Positions 21,250 to 33,564 of a DNA stretch of 64,000 bases are shown here, in pieces. Position 1 is the first letter of the stretch; each line of letters begins with the position of its first letter. This stretch comes from Diplonema papillatum (Eukaryota > Euglenozoa > Diplonemea > Diplonemida > Diplonemidae): assembly GCA_030068145.1 (NCBI GenBank), contig JAPJBO010000824.1:38670-102669 (forward strand), read 5' to 3'. Under the pieces are notes generated by a model. That model ran no database searches. It was not told where the DNA came from and worked only from the letters and a program-made list of their open reading frames with translations. The translations under genes and the position numbers were made by a program.

Positions 21250-24200
21250 ACGGTGCGCTCTAAGAAGTAATCACGAAAGAGAGCAGATGCAGATTATCGC
21301 CCAAAAAAAAAGATTACGCGGCGATTACGCTCAATTTTTCGCTCGATTACGCCGGCGATGCAGATTATCGCCAGAGATTATTTGCATTCTAACCCCAAAC
21401 TACAAGGTTCGACAACGTTCGATCGGGTAGGGGGTGAATTGGCTCACTTCCGCGAAGAAAAGGGCGAGCAAAGAACTCAGTTTCGTAGACAACGAGTAGC
21501 GGGAAACTAGAGAACGTCGATGGACACAGTAACGAGACGAATAAAATCGCAAAAGAAATGGAATACAAGGAAGAAGATAAAAAGCAGAAGAGTAAGTGAG
21601 AGAGAGAGAGAGAACGCGAAGAAAGGCAAAAAGGAATCCAACGCGGAAAAAGGGAAGAGCGAGAGAAAGAGAGAAGAGTGAGAAAGAGAGAAAGACAGAG
21701 AAAAGTGAGATAAAGAGACAAGCTAGAGCGCAGGGGCCATCTCTCCCGGAGAGTTTCCGATCTCATCACTACTGGAAAGGGAGATGTGCGTAGTGTTTTT
21801 TTTTTTTTTTTTTGTTAAAGGAGAAAAACACGAAAAGGACAGCAAACATTAAAAATACTCGGAGGCGCCGCCTGAGCTCATTTTGTGCCATGCCTGCGCT
21901 TCCCGGATGCTATCGCCCGGCATGCGTGTCAAAGCCGTTGGGTGGGATTGACGAGGGAGACCTCCAGCATTGTGTGTGTGAGTACTCAAACCTTGTAGCT
22001 GGCAGCGTGCGATACATGAAACTTACCAACGCAGGTGAGTTCTGCTAGTGCGCACAAACCCCCTGTCGACCCGATGGTCAAGGCCACCCTATATGTCACA
22101 CTATTATGGTTCGCTCACGCTAAGGCGGCACGCTCGAGAAAGCGGCCGTCAAAATACTCTAGGGACTGCCTTGTGCTCATTTCGACGGCGGCTAGAGGGG
22201 GAGAAAACAATACAACTACAAAGTGGGTCTTTTTTGTTTGAACGCTTACGCCCGCCACTAAACCCAGCTTTACCTGTGTTTCGTGTGGGCTACAGCACAT
22301 TTACCTCCTTTGTGATGGGAATATTGTTGCGACAGGGGGGAGTCATCGGCATGCCGATGAGTACCACACTATGCTTGCCTTTCGCGACGTGACACCGGAT
22401 GGGTCACTCTTGGCGCGCTTCCGTCGTGGGTGCTACCAGGGACGGCTGCAACTGCTGCTGGTAGCTTGTGACAAGTTCGTAGTCAGATCCGGAATCGGAG
22501 TCCCCGTAGCACATTTACCTCCTTTGAGACGCAACTGGCAGTCTCCTCAAGTATTTCCTACAAAGCAGGTGCTTACACAAAAATAATTCGCAGTTGGCGG
22601 CCACCCCGAGTATTTTTTCTCTACAGCGGGGTTTTCCAAAGAACAGTTCCTCTTTTTAAAACAAAAACAAAAACGCTTTTGAAAGAAGGATCAAAAGTTC
22701 GCTTGAAGCTTGTTACCGGGGAAGAAAAGGAAGAGATGTTAAACGGGGGGGCTTTGCCAAAAGGCTTTACTTTTCAGCGCTTTTCTGCAAGAAGTCTTTT
22801 GCTTTTGTGGGGAATTTCAGTTTTTGTATGTCTTACCACGGTTGAGTGCGCGAATTGGTGCCAGCAAACTGCCTACGTCAAGCTAAGGATACGCATTGAG
22901 ATACTTGGTACTTGGTACGAACCGTATGGATTCGCATGCACTTGAGTTAACCTGTTAAGCAGTGACTGCCAAACACCTCGTGACACCGCGCAAGTTAGTA
23001 TATCGCCGTTTTGTTTTCTCTTCGGTTGCTTCTTATGGAAGTCAAGAGAGAGATTTTTCGCTAAACAAAAGAGGAAAGAGAAAATAGATGCAGGACTGAG
23101 GAGCAACCGAAGTGAAGATCAAGAACAACAGGAAAAAAAAAAGAAGAAAAAAAGAGCTCGTCACTCGCCAACCGTGGCGCATACCATAAGATGATGAGAA
23201 AGAGTATTTAAATTTACAGCAACAGCCCAGACCAACACAGCAATGCCTGTGTTGTGCGTGGGCTACAGCACGTTTCTCGCTTTGGTGGATTCGGATTCTT
23301 AAACACTTCCTACAAAGCAGGCGCTTATTCAAAAAGAAAACGGAGATGTATCGGGGGGGGGGGGGGGGGGGGGAATTCCGCTGCTAGCTAGGGGTGGGGG
23401 GGAAATCTAGGGGGCGGAGGGGATCCCTTGCTAGCCTGGATTGGGTGGGGGGCGTCGTCAATTTTTTGTCAAAAAAACGAACAACTCAAAAACAAAAAAG
23501 AAAATCTGGTCCGGAGAAACGAAACGTGGTCGACGAGTGGCGAGCTTCTGGTGGTTCTTTTTTTGTTTTCTTTTGTGTTTTTCCAGCGTTTATTGTGGTT
23601 TAGAGGTTCGGTGTTTTAGGGTCTCCGGTTGACCATTGAGGCTGTGAGGCGGGTGGTATGAGGGTAGTAGGTATGCTTTTTTCAACGATCCCGTCGAGGC
23701 GTACAGATTGGCGGTAGGCTTTTCTCCCCCGCCTTCTTTTTTTGTCCCTCCGGATGACACACAGGGCAGCGGTGAGCCATCCGGAGGGACAAACAGCAGC
23801 TTCCCCGAACGCAACGAACAGCACTTGTAAATGGGAGCCACGGTGCTGCTTCTGCAAGCACTTTTGCGGGCACGAAAAGACAGAACGAGGAAACTTGGAC
23901 AGCTTCGTCGGAGAAAGAATGCACCCATGCAGAGGCACGATCTTCGCGGTTGTCAGGTCTAGTGTGTTGCACAGGGCGGGTTCAACTGGGACTGAGGCTG
24001 GACTCCACCGTGTAAGAGTCTCGTCTTGCTTCGTTATGCAAGTCCTCCGTGCGCGGTGGTGTCCGGAGAGGCGCACAACAAGGACGCGACAGCTGCGTCC
24101 ATTTTTGAGCAGGTTCCACAGGGATTGCAAGAACGTGCTTGGAATGGGTATGTGCCCAACACCGCACTGGTCCCGTCTGCGCCGTGTTTCGGTCCTTTAA

Positions 24201-24460
24201 GCCACGGACACATAAGGCGGACCATCATCAGCGCGGAACCTGAGTGTCTGCAGACAGGACAGCGGTGTCTGGTTTGTCACGCGGCTGTTCGTAGCTCGTC
24301 ACACCCAGGACCGCCCGTGCTACCAGAGCACAGGCGAATCCGAGTTTGCAGGTACTACAGGTAGGGGAGCTGAGACGGCAGTGTCCGCAGCCACCCACGC
24401 TGACCTGAGAAAACACTCGGAGGGGGCCGCCCCGCGAGTATTTCGACGGGGACTAGAATT
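21250..24460. other. Intergenic mosaic of short repeats, no gene seen
   Basis: It contains AG-rich low complexity at 21540-21720, a family I element (AAATACTC... to TACAAAGCAGGTGCTTA) at about 22154-22585, and a G homopolymer near 23346-23374. A family G element lies at 23586-23660, a hairpin at 23742-23794, and a family H block at 24128-24365 (GAACGTGCTTGGAATGGGTA to about AGCACAGGCG). Open frames lack family resemblance. Confidence 0.5.
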
Positions 24461-24638
24461 GAGCCGGTCCGTCCCTATCTCTTGAAACTGCATCGAAGTG
24501 CCTGCCGCTGTTTATCACAGTGAATCACGGTCCACCACGGTCTATCAGGTCCATCCCTAGTCCCTAGAGCTGCATCGAATTGCCCGGTGCTGTATTATTC
24601 GGTCTATCACGGTCTATCAAGAGGGGATGGACCGGCTC
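24461..24638 (+). mobile_element. MITE family A, complete copy 1 (178 bp)
   Basis: It starts GAGCCGGTCCGTCCC and ends GGGATGGACCGGCTC, giving imperfect terminal inverted repeats with a perfect GAGCCGGTCC. It is flanked by T and A. The interior has CACGGTC/TATCA sub-repeats and no ORF. A second complete copy, inverted, is at 37319-37495, and a partial one is at 28764-28928. No clear target-site duplication is visible. Confidence 0.85.
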
Positions 24639-24639
24639 A

Positions 24640-27600
24640 AGAATGGGGTGGCAAACAACGCAGCTGCGAAATGGTATGGTTATTTTTCCGCTGAACACTT
24701 GCGCCCACCACCAAGGCCAGATTGACCTGTGTTTTCGTGTGCTGCAGCACGTTCCTCCTCCAGATTTTGCAACTGCCGGCCGGCCTCAAGGATTTCCTAT
24801 AAAGCAGGTGAGTATGGGAGTTGCCCTGTACGCGTTCAGGTTGAACTGCTGCCGATGTTCCTTTTTAGCTCTCAGTCTTTGAGGTTTTAAATGCCCGGTG
24901 TGTTAGAGTCACCGGTTGACGAATGAGGCTGGGAATCGGGTAGCGAAGGGAGGTGTAGACTTATTCGCACACTTTCAATTTGGCTAGCCAAGGTTGGTAC
25001 TACTGTGACCTAAGACTGCATTCAGCAACAATGTAGTCTTTCTGTAACAACTATCTCCGAGAAGGCAGTTGCTGGTTATCGCAAAGAAGAAAAAGAGAGA
25101 GAAAAAACGCCCTCCTCCCTGTTGCAGGCCTATCCAGCATCCTGGGTCTGATGCCGGCCTTGAGCATGAAGAGATTTCTTTCCCGGGCTTCGCCCCACAG
25201 GGAAGTTTCCAGTGTAAACCCAGCGTTCTTACGGGGATGCCATTCACGCGGTACCATGGGATTGTCCCAATGGCTCTTATCCCAATGGTCCTTTGCCAGC
25301 AGAGAAGAAGGCTGTGGGGGGAGGCGCGGACTACGCTGCCCACACGCGCGGAAGCGCAGTTGGTGAACTAACGTCCTCCTTCAACCAGCTTGCGAGCTCC
25401 TTTTCCACCACACCTTGCTCAAGGACACGCCTCACACAAGCAGCCTTCCATGGGTCCGATAAATGCGAACCAGAGCGGCACCGGAATCGATCGAAAACGG
25501 ACGTCCCGAGCGAGGAGAAATCCTTCCTTCGGCACTCCCTGAGAGGGTTGCATTGAGTCCCATCCGCCGTTGGACCGCCTGTTCCATTTGACACGCGGTT
25601 CTGGTGGCAACTACTGGTGCAAAGCGTGCCAGGAACACCAGAACGTGAAAAGTCTACCTAGAACGAGGGCCTGTATGGCCGAACCATGGAAAGAAAGTGG
25701 GTGCCCAGCCCAGAAGCCCGCCGGATGCCAGGAAAAGGCTCGCCACGTTGTCTCTCCTCTTTTCTGTACGTTACAACAAGTAGTTACGTTCGTGGTTCGT
25801 TGGCGTGGCGGGGTTCAGTTTTTTTTCTTCTTTTTTTCAGACGGGAATACCCCAGGGTAAAGGGGGGGGGGTCGTCGAATAATAACATGACCCTGTGTTG
25901 TGTGTGGACCTGTGTTATTACTCGATTTGTCGATAATAAAAAAGTTTCGGGTAGCCGAACAGTAGCAGGATCAAATAGTGGTAGTGTTTTTAGACAACCA
26001 GACGTGTGTCCAATAACTGTTAATATTCGACCCCCCCCCTTTACAAAGCAGGTGCTTATACAAACAACAAAGACAAAAAAGAGGTTGCCCCCCCGATAAC
26101 CCTTGGTGCTCGCGACTAAAGGGGGCATCGCATCGGCTCAACCTGCCAGAGGTCCTGAGTCCCGGATCCGCATCCGCCTGCCGTCATCGAGAGAATACAT
26201 AGTGAAAAAAAAAAGAAACGCGAAACTGAACAACGGACGAAAGGGTAACAATAAGAAAATGCGTAGTAGAGAAACAAAGGAATTCGCGTTGCATTTCTTT
26301 TTCTTTTCTTCTTTTAGAGTGAAACTTCGGTTTTGTGGCAGTTGGGAGAAAACAATAAATAAAAGGGAAAGAAGCGGAGTGGAGCAGCGCTTTTTGCGGA
26401 GAGTGTGGGGTGTGAGTCTGTTTTGTGTTTCCGACAATCCTGAATGGACGTACAGGTTTTTTTTTTTTTTTTTTTTTTTCTCCTTTTCATTTTGAGAGTG
26501 TTGAAAGTTCGCTTGAAAATCTAAGTTTTCAGAGTCCTCCGGGTGACGGCTTTTTTAGCTTTTATTGTGGTTTAAAGGTTCGGTGGTTTAGGGTCTCCGG
26601 TTGACCATTGAGGCTGTCACTTTTTCAGAGTGAATGTTTCGCTTTGGGAATCCGGGAATTTTGAAGTTTCCGGAGTAACCTTCGTTAAACGGTTTCGATT
26701 TCAAAAAATACTCGGAGGGGCCGCCCTGTGCTGTGTCTCGACGGAGGCTAGAGGGGCAATACAATGCAACCACAACAGGTCTTTTTCAGAGTGAAAGTTC
26801 GCTTGAAACTCCGGGTTTTTAAAGCCTCCGGGTGACCTTCGTCGCTATGGGAAGACGTCCCTTGTGCTCTGAGTGTCGTAAGAGTGGTGGTTACACGAGG
26901 AGAGGATCGGTGGGTATCTTGGTTGTTGGTCATTTTTCGGCATTGTCCACATACCGTACTTACGGTAGGCCCTCCTGCAAAACCCTCAATGAGCATATAT
27001 AATTCCTGCTTCGAAACTTTGCAGCTGGCGGCTCCCTCGAGTATTTCCTACAGAGCGGGTGCGGCTCCCTCGAGTATTTCCTACAGAGCGGGTGCTTAAA
27101 CAAAAAATGCGTTTTTTGGGGGGGATTAGAGCGAGCGCGGTGTTCACCATTCCGAAGAAGGGTCTCTCTAACCCCCGAAAGTTCGCCCCCCACTTTCCTA
27201 CAAAAACTACAATCATCCCTGCACGGTGAAGTCCAGCCCCAGAATCTGGAGTTAAAGCTGGAGTTAAAAGCGGGTGTCACACCCGCTTTTCGGGTGTGGA
27301 TTTACACGCGTTTTGGTTGTGGCACACCCGCTTTTCGGGTGTGACTCGGGCTCACCTAGCTTCTGAGGCTGGACCTCACCGTGTGTGTTAAAAACGGGAG
27401 TGGGACGTTTTCTTTTATCACCGGTTGGTGCAGCAGCGCGCACAGAACAGACCGCAACAAGTGTTCCCAACGAGCCAACAAAAAAAAAAAAAAAACACAC
27501 CTCCCTCTCTATATCTCAGCGCGATAATTTTCGCCATCGTTCCCCAGTTGCTTGCCGACGCACAGTGCTCGTATCAACGTGGTCTTTTTTTTTTTTTTTT

Positions 27601-28760
27601 TTGAAAGGTTGGTTGCCTGTTTCCTATATACTTTCCGCACCGAGCATCTACTCTAACAAAGGCGCAGCCAGCTGAACGTTTGCCGCCATTATCTGTCACC
27701 GACGCAGCTTCAAGGGGAGGGGGAGGAGAAACGGATCTGGCGCTTCCTTTGTTTGTGCGCACTTCCTTCAAGCCTGTTTTGTTCATCTAACGGCAGTGAG
27801 GATAGTACGCTGCCATCGATCTGTTTTTGTTCTTGACAAATTGCATTTGTTAGACACAAAAACAAAAAATACGCGACGTAGCTGCTTTGACTCCGAATGG
27901 AAGGGAAGAAATATAGAGGTAGAGGGGGAAAAACAATACAAACACAATCTGATTTGTTCTTCGCTTACACCACCGTGTGTTGTTCTCTCACTAAGACTTT
28001 TGACCTGTAGTGCTTGTGTGATTTGTCGTGTTGGGGTAGACCCGCATGACCTCACGTCCGTTCAACACGTGGTTCGGTAGTCACAGCACTTGGGATCCCT
28101 TCTGTTCTTTGTCGGGCAAGATCGTCGAGCATTTCCTTTCAAGCTGGCGCTTATGTAAGAAAGCAAAAACAAAAATAAGACGCGTCACTGGCTCACCACG
28201 GTTGCAACCGGAAAATGATGAACTTGCCCTGGAGGTTTGATTCTTGGTGGTACCAGGAAGGCAAGGAAGCGCCGTGGATGGCTGCCCCGTGACGCGTTCT
28301 CATTTCCTGCAACATTGCATAAAAATAAATCAAAAAAAAATGCGTTCTTTCTGTTGTCTGTCAGCTGATTTTTTCTTTTCTTTCTTTTCTTCTCACAAGG
28401 AAGGGCGAGGAGGGGGTTTGGATTGCGGTCATGCTTTTTGAAACCCGGCTGCGCTTGGGAGCTGCTGGGGGGGGGGGGGGGGGCTCAAAAAGGGGGGCGT
28501 AAGTCAACTATTTCTGCAGTACCCGCCCCTTTGGGGGGGGCCTTTTTTTTTTTTTTTTTTTTTTCCTCTTCTTTTTTGTTCTTTCTTCCCCAGGGGGGGG
28601 GGTATTCCCATCCCCGAAATTCGGGAAAATCACGGTTTAAAAATCTGTAACATGGCCGGAAAGTTTTTTTTTTTTCCCACGTTGCGCAAGCCTTTTTGAG
28701 TGGCCTGTGATCCTGGTATGCGACCTTCGTGGGCGTGTTGCTGCTTCGCCCCCTCACTTT
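24640..28760. other. Intergenic mosaic, no gene seen
   Basis: It contains family G and F elements at 24880-24960, 26510-26700 and 26787-26945, and family I ends (TATTTCCTACAGAGCGGGTGC) duplicated at 27032-27085. Imperfect inverted text GGGTGTG/CACACCC lies at 27270-27350. Long T and G homopolymers sit at 26457-26480, 27584-27602, 28467-28483 and 28547-28564. Confidence 0.5.
27868..28158 (+). repeat. Dispersed repeat family B, copy 2
   Basis: This 291-bp copy is closely similar to 40733-41013, including CAACACGTGGTTCGGTAGT and the terminal CAAGCTGGCGCTTATGTAA. It has no ORF. Confidence 0.8.
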
Positions 28761-28763
28761 AGT

Positions 28764-28928
28764 GAGCCGGTCCGTCCCTATCTCTTGAAACTGCATCGAA
28801 GTGCCTGCCGCTGTTTATCGCAGTAAATCACGGTCCACTGCGGTCTACCAAGTCCATCCCTAGTCCCTAGAGCTGCATCGAATTGCCCGGTGCTGCAAGA
28901 GGGGATGGACCGTGATAGACCGAAGAAT
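28764..28928 (+). mobile_element. MITE family A, partial copy
   Basis: The left terminus (TGAGCCGGTCCGTCCC) and most of the body are intact. The right end is rearranged: after GGGATGGACC it reads into GTGATAGACCGAAGAAT instead of the GGCTC terminus. A further fragment lies at about 29673-29730. Confidence 0.8.
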
Positions 28929-31622
28929 CAGACGGAGACTGTGTGTAGAGGAGCAGACTGGCTTCGTTTTGTCTTCTTTGCTTACTTGCACGTGAAGGGT
29001 GCATTTTTGGAGCAACGGCGCGCATGAAAAGTTGGCGAAGCCACGGTAGAGCGCCGAGGTGTTAAAACTTCCAAACCCGGCTGCCCAGCCCTTGATTTCA
29101 GTGTGCGGGGCCAAGTTCAGCTAAATGAAAGATTCGTTTGCCACTGACATGTACTGCCCTGAAGTGTCCTAAAGCCCGGAGACCTCGCCACGTGTCCCGA
29201 CGGCTGCTGTGTCGACCCGGTCACAGCTGGCAACCTTCGAGAAAAAGGTGCGCGCGTCCTGGGTCCACCAGCAGACGCGGGCTGATCCCGCGAGGCTTGG
29301 TGGGAAATCCTTTGAAGAATTGTGGAAACGGGTTTTTGCCTGGAGGCTTTTCGTGTTATTCTGCAGATGCTTTGAGCTATCTTTGTGTCTATGCTTTCAG
29401 TCGTCTTCTTAATCATGGTTAAGCGCGCAAATGGTGTCAGCCGAAGCTGGTAAAGCTTCGGCGCCGCCCACGTTTTGTTTAGCATTGAGTTCTTTTAAGT
29501 ACATGAACCACATGGATTAGCATGCACTATTCTTTTAAGTTGTTTAGCAGCGGCTGCCAAACATCCCGTACCACCGCGCAAGGTGGTAAAACGCTCTTTT
29601 GTTTTCTTTTCGATGGCTTTTGATGGGGCTTGCAGGCCTGATGAGAGAATCATTGAGTCGCAGCTCTTGTGAAGCCGGTCCGTCCCATTAATTGCCTGCT
29701 GCTGGCTATCTCAGTCTGTCAGCAGTCTATCACAGGACGAGCTAAAAGGCGAAAGCATGCCCCAACACGTGCGAGAAATGTGAAGCGCGGGGTTTTGCCC
29801 AGAGGCTTTTCGTGTTATTCTCCAGATGCTTTGAGCTTTATCAGCGTCTAGACTTTCTGGCGTTATTTGTTTTCGTTACGACGTACGTCATTTGCGCACT
29901 TAGCCATAGTTAAGTGCGCAAATGGTGCCTTCCGCTTACTCCGTCACCTTTGGCGCATTTTTGCTGGGGTGCAAGCGCAACTTTTGCGATGGCTGGATAG
30001 CTAGTGGTCCATCGAAATGACGAACGGAATGCTGGCTTGCTCGTTTACGCCGAGCGGTGCGAGAAGCGGCAGTCGTAACGAGCCGGCTTGAGTCGGCGAG
30101 GGAAACTCCCCTGGTGTCAGCCGAAGCTGGCGAAGCTTCGACGCCACCCACGTCACCGACAAGAGACCGGACTTCTTCGACGCATATATTATGTCCCGTC
30201 CGCAAAGGAGTAAAGCAACAAAAGCGCGTGTCCGGTGAAATCGCTCGTCAAATCCACACCACATCACCCGGTCAACGATAGTCATGAGCAGCACGGCCTC
30301 AAGAGGTCTGGTCAACTATTCCCTGCAGTATTTTGCGTAACGTTCAAAAGGAAAAGAAAGGTGCGTGGTTTTGCTTTATTGTTTTACTTCTTCGAAATAA
30401 ATACTCGAGGGGCTGCCGTGTGCCTATTCGAAGGAGGCTAAGAGGGGAGAAACAATTCTTGTTGCGATAGTGGGGAGTCATCGGGCCGTACTATTCGCTT
30501 GGAAATTTCGCAACCGGCAGCCTCCTCAAATATTTCTTACAAAGCAGGTGCTTATACAAAAAGGACCCCCGAGAGGGGATGAAAACGAAAGACGAGGTTT
30601 CTATCTCTCTTGCAGAAAGAAAGGAAAATGGGGAAAGGGAGCGGAGGGCGGAGTGGATATTGCTATAAAAAAAAAGAAAGAAGGAAGTAAAACGTGCTTG
30701 GAATGGTGTGCCGCACGATCGTGTCACATCTGCCCTTTGCCTTTGCTCTTTGCCTTTGCTCCTGTAACTCCTGTACGGCCGAAATTATAGAGTGAAAGGT
30801 AGTTTGAGGTTTCGAGGTCTCCGGGTGATTTTCGTTTGGAAAGTCTTCGTGCGCAAGGTCGGAGCTTTACCATTCGTCGTACAACAAGATCGTAGATCTT
30901 TGATCATCTACATGGTAGGATCAGCAATAGCTAAGGATGTCGTCCACAAAACGGGAGGAAACAGGGTGGGAACCATGCAATGTTTAAGCAGAGCTCCACC
31001 CAGACTCTACAAGGAACATACCCCTGGGGGACTGGAGCCCTCTTTTTTATCGTGTGAATATACTTCGGTGGAATGCCCTTGTATCCAGGGCCTACGCTCC
31101 ACGTGTGGAACGTGTGGATTTCCAGCGTTTATTGTGGTTTAGAGGTTCGGTGTTTTAGGGTCTCCGGTTGACCATTGAGGCTGTGAGGCGGGTGGTTTGA
31201 GGGTAGTAGGTATGCTTATACACTTTAACTACGGCTAGCCATGTTTGTAAGTGTTGCGACCGACACCAAGAAGAAATTCGCTTTGAATTTAGCCTTGGGC
31301 CCCCCACGCGCAAGTGGTCACACGTTAATTCTTTTTGGATTTTGTTCCCCCACGTGTGGATCCACAGGTACCACATGTGGATTTTGATTTATTGGTTCAC
31401 ATGCAGGGCTAGTGGTCAAGGCCGCACAACCAGGTGTCGCCAAATCCAGTAGCTACCTAGCGACGCTATTTTTTTTTTTGCCGTCGCACATGAGGAGAAA
31501 GGTTTTTTTCCCCTCGGACCTTAAGCGCCCACAGGTGGACCACACGTATTTTCTCTGAGACCGAAAACGGAGCGTAAGCCCTGCTTGTATCCCTCTCAAA
31601 ACAAAAATTGTGCTCCCACTTC

Positions 31623-31680
31623 AAACAAATTTTCGTGCCCTTATATCCCAGATTGGGATATAAGGGCACAAAATTTGTTT
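31623..31680. other. 27-bp-stem hairpin
   Basis: The left arm 31623-31650 and right arm 31654-31680 are perfect reverse complements apart from one bulged base (a C at 31635). The loop is only 3 nt. The stem core is GTGCCCTTATATCCCA. It is not in a gene. It may be the collapsed inverted repeat of an element. Confidence 0.9.
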
Positions 31681-32548
31681 GGGGTGGGATGTTAAGGGAA
31701 ATTTACCGATATATTTCTTGGTCCTCCGTGACGAGAGTGGGACGACGTTTTTAAGCAGGTCCCCTCCTGATAGACTGTGGTATACCCGATGTACAATACA
31801 GAGCAACTTTGCACGGGGGGGGATTGCAAGAACGTGCTTGGAATGGGTATGTGCTCAACACGGGGTAGGTACGGTACGAGGAACGAGGCGGGCGCAGTCT
31901 GCCCCAGTTTCTTCAGAATCTGGAGGGGGGGGGGGGGGATTGGGGTTTGAAAGGGCCCGATGAACCCTGCAGCATACTGGGGTCAGTACTCGAAAAAAGC
32001 TTTTTTGTCCGTCTATTGAGCGAAAAGGCCGACTCCTCCTGGGAATACTCGACGTCGCTGCTTTGGCTCCGAATGGAACAGAGGAAAAAAGACGCGTCAC
32101 TGGCTAACCCGGAAAATGATGAGACGCTTTTGCCCTGGACGTTTGTTTCTTGGTACAGGGCGCAAGGAAACGCCGTGGAAGGCCTGTGACGCGTTCTTAT
32201 CCCTCCTCCAACATTGCATGGTTGGTAAAAATAAATGGGGTAGAGGGGCAATTAGACAGCGGCGGGCAATACAAAAACAATCTGATTTGTTCTTCGCTTA
32301 CACCACCGTGTGATATGTTTACGTAGTTGCAGCAGCACTTGGAATCTCGGTGTTTTGCCTGGCAGCGTCGTCGAGCATTTCCTTCCAAGCTGGCGCTTAT
32401 GTAACAGCTACCGCAGCGTTACCTATGACTGCAAGCCAAAGCGGGTGCCTGCAGTCCTGTGTGTAGTAGCCTGCCTTATGTAATTTTTTTGTCTGTATAT
32501 GCAGGCTTCGTACACTGGGAAAATGGAGCACAAGGCTCCGCAAGGAAA

Positions 32549-32808
32549 GAACAGTTGAGTTGCAGCTCTTGACAAAGAAAAAGAAGGTTAAATTGCCTCC
32601 TTGGAGAGAGTCACTCGGACCCATTGTTCCTTCTCCATCCGCCAATTTAAGCTGGTACCTTGGGAACGAGCTGACCGGCGAAGTTGGATTGGCAGGATCG
32701 CTTTTTCTCACGAACCGGGGGGGGTCGGTCCTGCTTTTGGCTCTGTAGGTTCTCCCGACTCACCAATTCGTGGTTAGCACAAACTCAAGAGGTCTAGTCA
32801 AGTATTCC
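32549..32808 (+). mobile_element. MITE-like family E, copy 1
   Basis: It begins near GAACAGTTGAGTTGCAGCTC and ends TCTAGTCAAGTATTCC. Other copies at 39076-39248 and 58296-58464 have cleaner termini, GAATAGTTGA and TCAACTATTC, which form short inverted repeats. This copy carries about 85 bp of extra interior sequence. Confidence 0.7.
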
Positions 32809-33387
32809 CTGCAGTGTTAGCATACTTTCAAGAAAAAACGATTCTGGGTTTGGCGGGTAGGCTTCTCGTCGTAAGCTAGGTGACAGATGCTTCCCTTGAG
32901 GTCGGGGGGTGGGTCGGTTTTCGTTTGCGACATCAAATTGGCCAGAGAATCAGCCCCAACGCTGCTCCCCCCTCCCCCCAGCCAGAACACGGGAGGGGGT
33001 GGGATTACAAGAACGCGCTTGGAAATGGTGACGTGCTCAACACGCTTTGGTCGTAAATTTGTAAATTTGTTGCAGTAGTGTGCTTGTCAGGCCGTCGACT
33101 ACCCTGAGCAACGCACTATACGCTTTGGTCCTATCATGTGATCCACAGTAGAAAACTTAACTTCCCATGATACGAAGAACTTCCCAAGTACTTCCCATGT
33201 ACACCCCAAATAGGGTAAAATGACGATTCTGGTGGTTAGTGTGGTACTCATTTGCATGAAAATGACTCCCCACTAACGCAACAACACGACGATTTCTGGC
33301 AACTTTTTTGCAGTTAGTACTTCCCGTAAACTTCCGAAGTACTTCCCGAGTACACCCGTTGTACACCCAAGTAAGGCCACCGGATGC

Positions 33388-33561
33388 GGGAACGTGTTCG
33401 TTAGACTTTGGCGGACACTTGCCGGCATAGCCCCCACCCCACCTTTATACTTTTTGGCGGACAGATGACGGCATGGCAAACCATGGCTTTGTCCTGTAGG
33501 CTACTGTCACCCCCTCCCCCATGCCGGACATTGTCCGCCAAAGTCTAACCGACACGTTCCC
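33388..33561. mobile_element. 174-bp MITE with ~40-bp TIRs
   Basis: The termini match as GGGAACGTG(T)TCGGTTAGAC-type inverted repeats continuing through TTTGGCGGACA and CCGGCAT, about 40 bp with a few mismatches. The element is flanked on both sides by TGC (33385-33387 and 33562-33564), consistent with a 3-bp target-site duplication. It has no ORF. It is the only copy in the window. Confidence 0.85.
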
Positions 33562-33564
33562 TGC

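Larger units (their letters stand above)
28930..33380. other. Intergenic mosaic, no gene seen
   Basis: Related blocks at 29330-29470 and 29790-29945 share GGCTTTTCGTGTTATTCT and the GCGCAAATGGTG text. A family I element is at about 30400-30560 and family F and G elements are at 30790 and 31127-31200. A strong hairpin lies at 31623-31680. A family B copy at 32043-32402 is rearranged and a family E copy is at 32549-32808. Short direct text CTTCCC(A/G)AGTAC recurs at 33180-33360. No host gene is evident. Confidence 0.5.

Noticed and set aside
26457-28564. Long homopolymer runs as functional tracts
   Set aside because: Poly-T and poly-G runs are common, variable and error-prone in assembly; no consistent association with a gene or repeat end was seen.
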